From Alphaproteobacteria bacterium (GTDB taxonomy: Bacteria > Pseudomonadota > Alphaproteobacteria > Micavibrionales > Micavibrionaceae), in assembly GCA_030427765.1 (NCBI GenBank), contig JAUICS010000070.1, positions 1 through 6,908 of the forward strand: a DNA stretch of 6,908 bases, written 5' to 3'. The notes beneath the pieces were generated by a model that saw nothing but the letters and a program-made list of their open reading frames with translations, was not told where the DNA came from and ran no database searches. A program made the translations under genes and the position numbers. Below, in pieces: positions 1 through 6,000 of this stretch (positions are counted from its first letter, which is position 1; each line of letters opens with the position of its first letter).

Positions 1-371
1 GGACCGTCTTGAATATCATTATATTTGCCGAGGGCATCTAAAATGCTTTGTTCGTCATCGCTCAATTTATCCGGTGCGTATTGTGTGCCATCAAACAGGG
101 ATGTGACACTACGTTCATCAAAGAAATGCAAATATACGATCATTTGATTACGCGGTGTACATTCAGCGTTTAGGTGCCCAAGCCACCATTGTATGCGTGC
201 ATGTGTACGTTTGATTGCATAGACCAAATTGGCAATAAATGACCTGTCCTTCGATCCAATGTACCGCCGTGTCCGGAAATAATCACCGCAAACCAAGTCC
301 ATTGGAATGGATGATTTCTCGATTGCTTCTAAAAGAGTTATAACGGTTTGTATGCGTGCAGAAGGCTTCAT
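1..371 (-). CDS. rsmB: 16S rRNA m5C methyltransferase RsmB, N-terminal part (runs off left edge)
   Basis: The reverse strand from the ATG at 371 down to base 1 is open for 123 codons with no stop. The product begins MKPSARIQTVITLLEAIEKS and contains GDYFRTRRYIGSKDRSFIAN at about residues 33-52. This is the style of the NusB-like RNA-binding N-terminal domain of alphaproteobacterial RsmB/Fmu proteins, where RDYFRARRYIGSKDR-type segments are typical. The family methylates C967 of 16S rRNA (E. coli numbering) in the cytoplasm, using S-adenosylmethionine. The SAM-binding catalytic domain and its two cysteines would lie beyond the left edge, so activity cannot be judged. An AGGAAA stretch lies about 12 nt before the ATG, slightly far for a Shine-Dalgarno site. 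The gene follows the lipoprotein gene on the same strand after 127 nt. Family assignment is from memory of the conserved N-terminus. Confidence 0.85.
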   Translation of the reverse strand, partial: MKPSARIQTVITLLEAIEKSSIPMDLVCGDYFRTRRYIGSKDRSFIANLVYAIKRTHARIQWWLGHLNAECTPRNQMIVYLHFFDERSVTSLFDGTQYAPDKLSDDEQSILDALGKYNDIQDG

Positions 372-404
372 AAAATATAGTCATTTCCTTTTATTTTCGG
401 ACAT

Positions 405-473
405 TTTTGCTTCACTCTTGACCTATAGAGACTACGAGGCGTTGTTCGCGCTTTGTCTAAGAGTAAAGCAAAA
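405..473. repeat. Long imperfect inverted repeat (18-bp stem) between lipoprotein gene and rsmB
   Basis: The arm at 405-422 (TTTTGCTTCACTCTTGAC) is matched by the reverse complement of 455-473 (TTTTGCTTTACTCTTAGAC). There is one bulged base and one substitution. Read as RNA from the minus strand (the rsmB direction) the substitution becomes a G-U wobble, giving an 18-bp stem with a 32-nt loop. The loop contains a small nested GCG/CGC hairpin (451-449 with 441-439). The stem ends about 33 nt before the rsmB start codon. No U-run follows the stem on either strand, so it is not a typical intrinsic terminator. It could be a leader structure of rsmB, an intergenic palindromic repeat, or a relic of a small element with terminal inverted repeats. 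The pairing is seen directly; any function is inference. Confidence 0.6.
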
Positions 474-498
474 CGACTATAATGTGGGATTGTCACGA

Positions 499-1383
499 TT
501 AGTTACGGCTTATTCCTGCATTTTCAGATGGAATAATGCTGATCGGACGGTTTTCTGACTGTTCTTTCATAGAACGATTGTATGCCAGTTCTTGTTCTGT
601 AAGCTGAAACCCAACCAAGACCATTAGATCAGTTACATCCATACCATATTCAACGGTAAAGATTTCCTTGACCTTTTCATGGTGTGTCTTGCTGACTTCC
701 ATTGGTCCGAAGGCCATGGACACACCATGGATGACCTTATTCAGGATTTTCCCTTGCTTATTCGTAACGGCGATGAAGTACGGGTAGGAAATATTTGGCT
801 GGTCGCCTTCAAATATGCGGGAACGTGGGCCAAGCAGTGCATCAAATGTAACATCAATATCCATGATCATATCCTGACCGTGCATTTTACATGTCATTGC
901 CATGCCGGATAATTTGATTTGGGCAACACGTTGTCCAGGTGCGGGATTTTGCGGGTCATAAAACTGGTGAAGCTCGCTCAAATCCTTCACATTGTCGTAA
1001 TGCGGGCACATAACCGCGCCTTGGTGTACGTCTACGACCATTTGTTCTTCGTACATTTCGGCATCATCCGTCATGTATGAATAATCGTCCTCAGAATTGA
1101 AATCCTGATGTTGTGCGTAATCTGTCTGTATTGCGTTATCGTGCGCTTTTACAGATGTCTTGTCCTTATGCATCGGACCTTCTTCTGCCTGACGTGATGA
1201 TTGTGTTACGTATTCATCGTTTTCGTTAACGGTATCCATGTAGTCGTCATTTGTGTCAGGATCCTTTGTATGCATGTCATACCAAATTGATTCCCATGAC
1301 GTGGAGGCTTTATGAATAGGTTCACAGGCGGCAACACCGAAAAGACAAGTAATAACAACTAAATGTTTTAAAAATAACTTCAT
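499..1383 (-). CDS. Conserved alphaproteobacterial-type lipoprotein of unknown function
   Basis: The 294-aa product starts MKLFLKHLVVITCLFGVAAC, a lysine-tipped hydrophobic signal peptide ending in a lipobox (V-A-A-C, Cys20). It is therefore predicted to be lipidated and anchored in the outer or inner membrane facing the periplasm. Residues 21-120 form a low-complexity, Asp/Glu-rich linker with many His, Met, Tyr and Gln. The folded part runs from about residue 123 to 272 and carries two cysteines (C126 in VMCPHYD, C165 in MTCKMHG) that could form a disulfide. Segments YPYFIAVTNKQGKIL (200-214) and VLVGFQLTEQELAYNR (255-270) match what I recall of an uncharacterised alphaproteobacterial family with FPYFVAV... 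and ...GFQLTPEQLAYNR motifs. No function is known to me. The ATG at 1383 is chosen because it gives the intact signal peptide; its Shine-Dalgarno is poor. It is divergent from ispH and upstream of rsmB. Confidence 0.8.
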   Translation of the reverse strand: MKLFLKHLVVITCLFGVAACEPIHKASTSWESIWYDMHTKDPDTNDDYMDTVNENDEYVTQSSRQAEEGPMHKDKTSVKAHDNAIQTDYAQHQDFNSEDDYSYMTDDAEMYEEQMVVDVHQGAVMCPHYDNVKDLSELHQFYDPQNPAPGQRVAQIKLSGMAMTCKMHGQDMIMDIDVTFDALLGPRSRIFEGDQPNISYPYFIAVTNKQGKILNKVIHGVSMAFGPMEVSKTHHEKVKEIFTVEYGMDVTDLMVLVGFQLTEQELAYNRSMKEQSENRPISIIPSENAGISRN

Positions 1384-1463
1384 ATCAACGCACTTTTTTG
1401 GAGATATAATTGGTTTTCAATTCAATTAACCAGACAGTTTTACATTATGCAAGCAGAAAGCAC

Positions 1464-1491
1464 TTGATAATCAAACATGTAAACGTCTAAT
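1464..1491 (+). promoter_or_regulatory. Candidate sigma-70-type promoter of ispH
   Basis: TTGATA at 1464-1469 and TCTAAT at 1486-1491 each match the -35 and -10 consensus at 5 of 6 positions and are separated by 16 bp. Transcription would begin around 1497-1500, on or next to the ispH ATG at 1500. The -35 box lies inside a short odd-length palindrome (TTGATAATCAA, 1464-1474), which could be an operator or chance. This is a by-eye match in AT-rich DNA with no experimental support. Confidence 0.35.
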
Positions 1492-1499
1492 TTCATGTT

Positions 1500-2486
1500 A
1501 TGGAGAGCGATATTTCAAAAACACCCCTGACAATTAAATTGGCCGCACCGCGCGGGTTTTGTGCGGGCGTTGACCGTGCAATCCAGATCGTCGAAACGGC
1601 CATTGCAAAATACGGTACGCCGGTTTATGTCCGGCACGAGATTGTTCATAACAAACATGTTGTCAATTCCTTGCGTGAAAAGGGCGCAGTGTTTGTTGAG
1701 GAGCTTGATGAAATACCGGAGGAACATAATGACCGCCCGGTTGTGTTTTCTGCCCATGGCGTGCCGAAATATGTCCCTGAAAATGCCAGAAACCGTAATA
1801 TCTTTTATATCGATGCGACATGTCCGCTTGTGACAAAGGTCCATAAGGAGGCCGAGCGTTATTACGACGAAGGTAAGATCATTATTTTAATCGGCCATAA
1901 GGGTCATCCGGAAGTTGTTGGCACAATGGGGCAATTGCCCGATGGTGCCGTCATTCTTGTTGAAGACATTAATGACGTGGGTTCTATTGTTGTCGAGGAT
2001 GAAAACAATATCGCGTACTGTACGCAGACGACATTATCGGTTGATGATACTGGTGAAATAGTAAATGCATTGATCAAACGTTTTCCGAATATCCACGGGC
2101 CGCGTAAAGAGGATATTTGCTATGCCACAACCAATCGTCAGGCGGCGGTAAAGGCCATGGCGGGGGACATTGACGCGCTTATGGTTATTGGTGCGCCGAA
2201 TTCTTCAAATTCGCGGCGGCTGGTTGAGGTTGGCATCAAACACGGCTGTGATAAGGCAATGTTGATACAAAATGCCGGTGAGATCGATATGGGCTGGATG
2301 CAGGGTATAACGTGCATAGGTCTTACCGCTGGCGCGTCTGCGCCTGAAATTCTGGTTAAGGAGGTTATCGACAAACTATCACATCACTTCGACGTCACGG
2401 TCGAAAATGTGGTCGAGGTTGAGGAAAACGTTGTTTTTAACCTGCCGCGCGTGCTGCGTGATCAGGCAGATGCGTATGTAGAATAA
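1500..2486 (+). CDS. ispH: 4-hydroxy-3-methylbut-2-enyl diphosphate reductase IspH
   Basis: IspH is a cytoplasmic [4Fe-4S] enzyme that catalyses the last step of the methylerythritol phosphate pathway, reducing HMBPP to isopentenyl and dimethylallyl diphosphate. The 328-aa product is close to the E. coli length (316) and aligns end to end from memory. The three cluster cysteines are present: C21 in [12 protein letters not shown]108 in DATCPLVTK and C207 in [11 protein letters not shown]. Substrate-binding residues are also kept: H50, H86 in SAHGV, H136 and E138 in [12 protein letters not shown]178 in [10 protein letters not shown]235 and N237 in NSSNS, and S280 in TAGASAPE. The ATG at 1500 is the only sensible start, since the conserved core begins about 12 residues later and no other start codon fits. 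No Shine-Dalgarno sequence precedes it. The gene is transcribed singly, divergent from the lipoprotein gene and convergent with the metB-like gene. Confidence 0.97.
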   Translation: MESDISKTPLTIKLAAPRGFCAGVDRAIQIVETAIAKYGTPVYVRHEIVHNKHVVNSLREKGAVFVEELDEIPEEHNDRPVVFSAHGVPKYVPENARNRNIFYIDATCPLVTKVHKEAERYYDEGKIIILIGHKGHPEVVGTMGQLPDGAVILVEDINDVGSIVVEDENNIAYCTQTTLSVDDTGEIVNALIKRFPNIHGPRKEDICYATTNRQAAVKAMAGDIDALMVIGAPNSSNSRRLVEVGIKHGCDKAMLIQNAGEIDMGWMQGITCIGLTAGASAPEILVKEVIDKLSHHFDVTVENVVEVEENVVFNLPRVLRDQADAYVE

Positions 2487-2499
2487 TTGTTCCGTATTA

Positions 2500-3672
2500 T
2501 TATTTTACCGCGATGTCCAGTGCCTGCTTCAGATCATTGATAAGATCATCGGCACTTTCAATACCTGCAGAAATCCGGATTAATTGATGGGAAATTCCGG
2601 CGTTGTCACGGGCCTCTTGCGTATATGCCGCGTGGGTCATGGTCGCCGGATGACAAATAAGGCTTTCAACCCCGCCCAATGATACACATAGGGAGTATAA
2701 TGACAGTGCCTTTAGAAACGTACGGATATTGTCTTCATTTCCATTGAGTTCAAAGCTGAACATTGCGCCTGGCCCGGCTTGTTGTTTCTGTACGATATCA
2801 TGTCCTGGGTGGTCGGTAAGTCCGGGATAATTGACGTTTTTGATGGCCGAATGGTTTTTCAGAAATTCAACTATTTTTACTGCGTTTTCCTGTTGCCGTT
2901 CCACGCGCAGGGAAATGGTACGTAGGCCGCGTGTTGTCAGGTAACTATCAAACGGTGATCCGCCAACGCCGGTTGCGTTGGCCCACCATGACATTTCCGC
3001 GTGCAGGTTTTTTGTTCGTGATACAACGGCGCCGCCAATAACGTCACTATGGCCGTTGATATATTTAGTTGTGGAATGCATTACCAGATCAACGCCCATA
3101 TCTATCGGTTTCTGCAAGATTGGGGACAAGAATGTATTATCGGCGGCAACAATTGTGTCGTGCTGCTTTGCCAGTGACGTTACGTATTCAATGTCTGTTA
3201 TGCGCAGGAGCGGGTTGCTTGGCGTTTCAATCAAAATCATCTTCGGTATGCATTCGAATGCGTCTTTTAGCACGTTTTTATCTGTCTGATTGATAAAACG
3301 AACCTCGAAATTACCCTTTTTATGCATGGCGGTAAGCAGACGGAATGTGCCGCCATAACAGTCATGTGGCGCCAGCAGGACGTCACCGGGTTTTAGCAAA
3401 TGAAACATAAGGTAAAGGGCGCTCATCCCCGAGGAAGTCACTACCGCGTCATGGCCGTTTTCAAGAGATGCAATTGTTTGTCCCAGTAAATCCCGTGTTG
3501 GATTGCCGGATCGTGTGTAATCGTATTCACGCGGTTTTGCGTATTCCTCGAACGAAAAATTGGTTGAGATATATAGCGGCGGCATGACAGAACCGTGGTT
3601 AGGGTCTGTGTTTACCCCGCTTGCCGCTGTACGGGTTGCTTCGCTTAATGATTTGTTCTTTGGGTCTGCCAT
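2500..3672 (-). CDS. metB: Cystathionine gamma-synthase-like PLP enzyme (Cys/Met metabolism family)
   Basis: This 390-aa protein matches E. coli MetB (386 aa) along its whole length. It is a cytoplasmic fold-type I PLP enzyme expected to join O-succinyl- or O-acetylhomoserine with cysteine to make cystathionine, for methionine synthesis. Visible residues: Y52 and R54 in DYTRSGNPTR (cofactor phosphate contacts from the neighbouring subunit), Y106 in HDCYGGT (stacks on PLP), D178 in ADNTFLSP (pyridine nitrogen), K203 in HSTTKYINGHSDV (Schiff-base lysine) and R366 in LIRISAGIE (substrate carboxylate). Oddity: the position of the E. coli active-site Glu325 is Val330 here (LCVSLGGVES), so cystathionine gamma-lyase, methionine gamma-lyase or sulfhydrylase activity cannot be excluded. 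It starts 27 nt after the 635-aa gene on the same strand, probably in one transcript, with a weak GTGAG before its ATG. There is no room for a riboswitch of its own. Confidence 0.88.
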   Translation of the reverse strand: MADPKNKSLSEATRTAASGVNTDPNHGSVMPPLYISTNFSFEEYAKPREYDYTRSGNPTRDLLGQTIASLENGHDAVVTSSGMSALYLMFHLLKPGDVLLAPHDCYGGTFRLLTAMHKKGNFEVRFINQTDKNVLKDAFECIPKMILIETPSNPLLRITDIEYVTSLAKQHDTIVAADNTFLSPILQKPIDMGVDLVMHSTTKYINGHSDVIGGAVVSRTKNLHAEMSWWANATGVGGSPFDSYLTTRGLRTISLRVERQQENAVKIVEFLKNHSAIKNVNYPGLTDHPGHDIVQKQQAGPGAMFSFELNGNEDNIRTFLKALSLYSLCVSLGGVESLICHPATMTHAAYTQEARDNAGISHQLIRISAGIESADDLINDLKQALDIAVK

Positions 3673-3699
3673 AATAACTCACTGTTTAAAATTACTGGG

Positions 3700-5607
3700 T
3701 TATAAAAAATTACGGGCTCTGTCGAGTGTTTGTTGCCATGCGGGCTGCATGACTGGTTTGGTTTTCATTTTTTCCGGTGCAGAGAGTTTTGGCATATTAG
3801 GCCCTAGCGGGACATTCTCTCGCGTATGGTTCAATATGTTTTCGCGTGCCCCGTATGTTTCGGTCAGAAGGGATATCGTTTCTTCTCCCGGATCCACACC
3901 ATACTGCGAAATCATGGCACGAAATAGCCGCTCTGACATGACGGCAAGATTATCTTCAACCTCTTGTGTGGCGGCGGTTCCCCATGCGGCTTTTGTAAAC
4001 AGACTGTACCCGGGCTCAATGCCCCCGAAATTTGGAGCGTTAGAGTATTCAATGGCGCGCTGCGTATCGGCCTTTGATATGAAGATAAGTGGTTCAAGGG
4101 CTTCCATAGTCTCAACAACCATTTTTTTGATTTCATCCCGCGCCGAATTCAGGCGTTTTGATATGGCCTCGGTGGTTGGGTCCATCAAAATTGGCCCGTA
4201 AGCGCCGAAGAATTTCAGTATTGTGCCGGATAATTTTCGTGCCAATGTGATTTTCTCGGCATCGTTCAGGCGTATCATGCGTTCTGATATTGTCAGGCCG
4301 GATTCAAAGTTCAATATTTTACGATCTTCGGGGTTCAGGACGTTAGTTTCGTTCTGATCAACAAGACCGTCCCAACGTTCTAACGCCGCTTTCATGGCCT
4401 GTCGATGGCGTTCAACATCGCGGTGCGCAACCATCAATTCTTTGTAGAGGCTTAATGCAGTCGTAAGATGCCGTAACATAACACGGATTTTAGTTTTTTT
4501 GCGTCCTTGCGACATGCTCCATCCGTTAATCAATTTGTTTGTGATATCACACAGGGCATTCATGTGTTTGTTAATGTCCGCGAGCAAAAGTGACACATCT
4601 TTTTGATATGGCTGGATTTCAATATCCAGTTCTTCTATATCGCCAAGATAACGTTCCAGTGCTTTTAGGCGGCTGAAACGTGCGGCATGGGCAATGCGGT
4701 ATGTGTTTCGCGCTTTATCAAGCCGCGTTGCCGCGATACTGATTTGATTCATCCCCTTATAACGGATTTTGAGGAGTGGTATTTCACGGTCACATAACAA
4801 TTCAAATACGAGGATAAATAGTTCCTCGATATCGCGTGACCGTAATAAATCGTCATTGAATGTTTCCATCCAGTGCAAGATGCGTTCTATAAATCCTTCT
4901 GAGCGTTTTAGACCCTCTTCTAACGCCGGTGCATTTCCAAGCAGTCGCATTTCAAGCCAATCGGCGATATCCGGACGTTCTTCACGAAGTTTGCTGACAG
5001 ATTCATGAATTTCGTCATATACCTCGTTTACAACATCACGAACGACAGTTGGTAAACCAGCCCGCCTGTATATTTCGATCTTTTTAATTGCGTTCGAGAG
5101 TGCAGGATTACCGGTCAGGTCAAAAACGGCAATCTCGAGAGAGTCGATACTAATATGACTGTTTTTCAATACAATCAGGGCGGCCTCTTGTGTGCGCTCA
5201 TCTTCGGTCAAACTCGATAGGCGCATATCCTGAGCCAGTTTTATCAGGTTTGGAAGGTGCTCCATCAGAATATTTATATGGTGTTGCGCGTTTCTGCGGC
5301 TGCGATTACGAACGATTGTGTCAAATAGGCGCAGACCTATACTGAATAGGCCGTAAACAAGCGTATATGCCGCGAAGTATATAAATAGGTCATGTCCGGC
5401 GAATTTACCGTAGCCAATATAGTATCCGGCCTGTAGCCCCACATACGTGATCGGTCCGGCGGTAAGGGCAATAATAAGGAGGTTCAACGACCAGCTTTCG
5501 CCATAAACGGCGTTGATGATTTCAAGGAGCTTGCGTCGTCCTTCCCGCTCCATACTCAGGTTCGGAGAACGGATATTTCTGTGTGATGCTTGCCGCTCGA
5601 GTGCCAT
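3700..5607 (-). CDS. Unknown 635-aa protein with two N-terminal membrane helices and a long helical cytoplasmic domain
   Basis: I do not recognise this family. The first 40 residues are basic and polar. Two hydrophobic segments follow at about 41-64 (LNLLIIALTAGPITYVGLQA) and 73-95 (DLFIYFAAYTLVYGLFSIGL), joined by a very short loop. An arginine-rich stretch (R100-R105, RNRSRR) comes next, so both ends should be cytoplasmic by the positive-inside rule. Residues 106-565 are rich in Leu, Glu, Lys and Arg with few Pro and Gly, as in a mainly alpha-helical domain. The last 45 residues, rich in Pro and Lys, look flexible. No Walker motif, HD, GGDEF, kinase or protease motif is apparent. The ATG at 5607 is the first in frame; Met19 is an alternative and neither has a good Shine-Dalgarno. 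The gene begins 17 bp from the parS site and is followed after 27 nt by the metB-like gene. Long uninterrupted frame and typical composition support a real gene. Confidence 0.85.
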   Translation of the reverse strand: MALERQASHRNIRSPNLSMEREGRRKLLEIINAVYGESWSLNLLIIALTAGPITYVGLQAGYYIGYGKFAGHDLFIYFAAYTLVYGLFSIGLRLFDTIVRNRSRRNAQHHINILMEHLPNLIKLAQDMRLSSLTEDERTQEAALIVLKNSHISIDSLEIAVFDLTGNPALSNAIKKIEIYRRAGLPTVVRDVVNEVYDEIHESVSKLREERPDIADWLEMRLLGNAPALEEGLKRSEGFIERILHWMETFNDDLLRSRDIEELFILVFELLCDREIPLLKIRYKGMNQISIAATRLDKARNTYRIAHAARFSRLKALERYLGDIEELDIEIQPYQKDVSLLLADINKHMNALCDITNKLINGWSMSQGRKKTKIRVMLRHLTTALSLYKELMVAHRDVERHRQAMKAALERWDGLVDQNETNVLNPEDRKILNFESGLTISERMIRLNDAEKITLARKLSGTILKFFGAYGPILMDPTTEAISKRLNSARDEIKKMVVETMEALEPLIFISKADTQRAIEYSNAPNFGGIEPGYSLFTKAAWGTAATQEVEDNLAVMSERLFRAMISQYGVDPGEETISLLTETYGARENILNHTRENVPLGPNMPKLSAPEKMKTKPVMQPAWQQTLDRARNFL

Positions 5608-5624
5608 TTGTTTTTATCCGTCTT

Positions 5625-5640
5625 TGTTTCACGTGAAACA
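5625..5640. other. parS: parS centromere site (ParB binding site)
   Basis: The sequence TGTTTCACGTGAAACA is a perfect 16-bp palindrome and is identical to the widely conserved bacterial chromosomal parS consensus (TGTTNCACGTGAAACA). ParB-family CTP switch proteins bind such sites, slide onto flanking DNA and recruit ParA and SMC for origin segregation. It lies in the 117-bp gap between two divergent genes, close to mnmE. This fits the common alphaproteobacterial order mnmE-mnmG-rsmG-parA-parB near the replication origin. No second copy is visible in the window. The rest of the gap (5641-5724) is AT-rich and should hold the promoters of both genes, but I see no pair of boxes with good spacing. 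ParB spreading from this site could cover both promoters. Confidence 0.93.
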
Positions 5641-5724
5641 GTTTATTCGATTCTTGAATTAAAGTATGGTTACTTTACTCTCACATAATATTGAGCCCTG
5701 ATCTTATCAAGTGGAAAGACAAAA

Positions 5725-6000
5725 ATGAAAATAAAAATTGATATCGAATGTACGCCGGAGGAGGCCAGAGAATTTATGGGCCTTCCAAACATTGCCCCCA
5801 TGCAAGACGCCCTCATGGAAGAAATTCAGAAGAAACTGGAAGAAAACATCAAAAACATGGATCCGGAAACGCTTATGAAGACATGGGTGCCGCTGACGAT
5901 GCAGGGTATGTCGCAGGGTATGGGCCAGTGGGGTGAAATGCAGAAAATGTTTTGGCAGAATCTTAATATGAAGCCCCCTTCTTCGGGTAAGGATGAGTAA
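5725..6000 (+). CDS. DUF6489-like small protein
   Basis: This 91-aa protein starts MKIKIDIECTPEEAREFMGL and continues with NIAPMQDALMEEI, DPETLMKTWVP and MQKMFWQNL. The pattern (K-I-D-I-x-C-T-P-E-E-A-R-x-F-x-G-L-P, then a Met-rich helical tail ending in QKMFW) is what I recall for the uncharacterised alphaproteobacterial family DUF6489, often found directly before mnmE. It has no signal peptide or membrane segment and is probably a cytoplasmic helical protein. Its Met content is very high. A GTGGAAAG stretch precedes the ATG at a suitable distance. Its stop codon touches the mnmE start codon, so the two genes are surely co-transcribed and probably translationally coupled. Family name is from memory; function is unknown. 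Confidence 0.8.
   Translation: MKIKIDIECTPEEAREFMGLPNIAPMQDALMEEIQKKLEENIKNMDPETLMKTWVPLTMQGMSQGMGQWGEMQKMFWQNLNMKPPSSGKDE
5989..5993 (+). promoter_or_regulatory. Ribosome binding site fixing the TTG start of mnmE
   Basis: AAGGA ends 7 nt before TTG at 6001 and lies inside the last codons of the DUF6489-like gene. It is the best Shine-Dalgarno match in the window. It supports the TTG as the true start, because the preceding in-frame codon is the stop of the upstream gene and no ATG or GTG lies near the conserved N-terminus. Confidence 0.65.

Noticed and set aside
307..558. Plus-strand open frame of 83 codons
   Set aside because: It overlaps the 5' end of rsmB on the other strand, crosses the inverted repeat and runs into the lipoprotein gene. 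No recognisable protein features or ribosome binding site were seen.
679..912. Plus-strand 77-codon frame inside the lipoprotein gene
   Set aside because: It is antisense to the most conserved part of the lipoprotein and shows no independent coding signs.
1464..1474. TTGATAATCAA palindrome as an FNR/FixK box
   Set aside because: The FNR-type consensus needs four bases between TTGAT and ATCAA; here there is one, so the half-sites are wrongly spaced.
2482..2506. Possible bidirectional terminator between ispH and the metB-like gene
   Set aside because: The stem is 6 bp of only A-T pairs with a loop of about 8 nt. This is too weak to call a terminator.
3560..4201. Plus-strand open frame of 213 codons antisense to the metB-like and 635-aa genes
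   Set aside because: It spans the junction of two well-supported minus-strand genes, its product resembles no family, and it is best explained as the opposite-strand shadow of their codon pattern.
5673..5681. CTTTACTCT, also present in the inverted repeat near 459-467 on the other strand
   Set aside because: Nine matching bases in AT-rich DNA can occur by chance over this length, and the flanks do not match.
5608..5724. SAM riboswitch ahead of the metB-containing transcription unit
   Set aside because: Alphaproteobacterial met genes can have SAM-II type elements, but I could not find a convincing pseudoknot in this 117-bp gap, and the 27-nt gap before the metB-like gene is too short.
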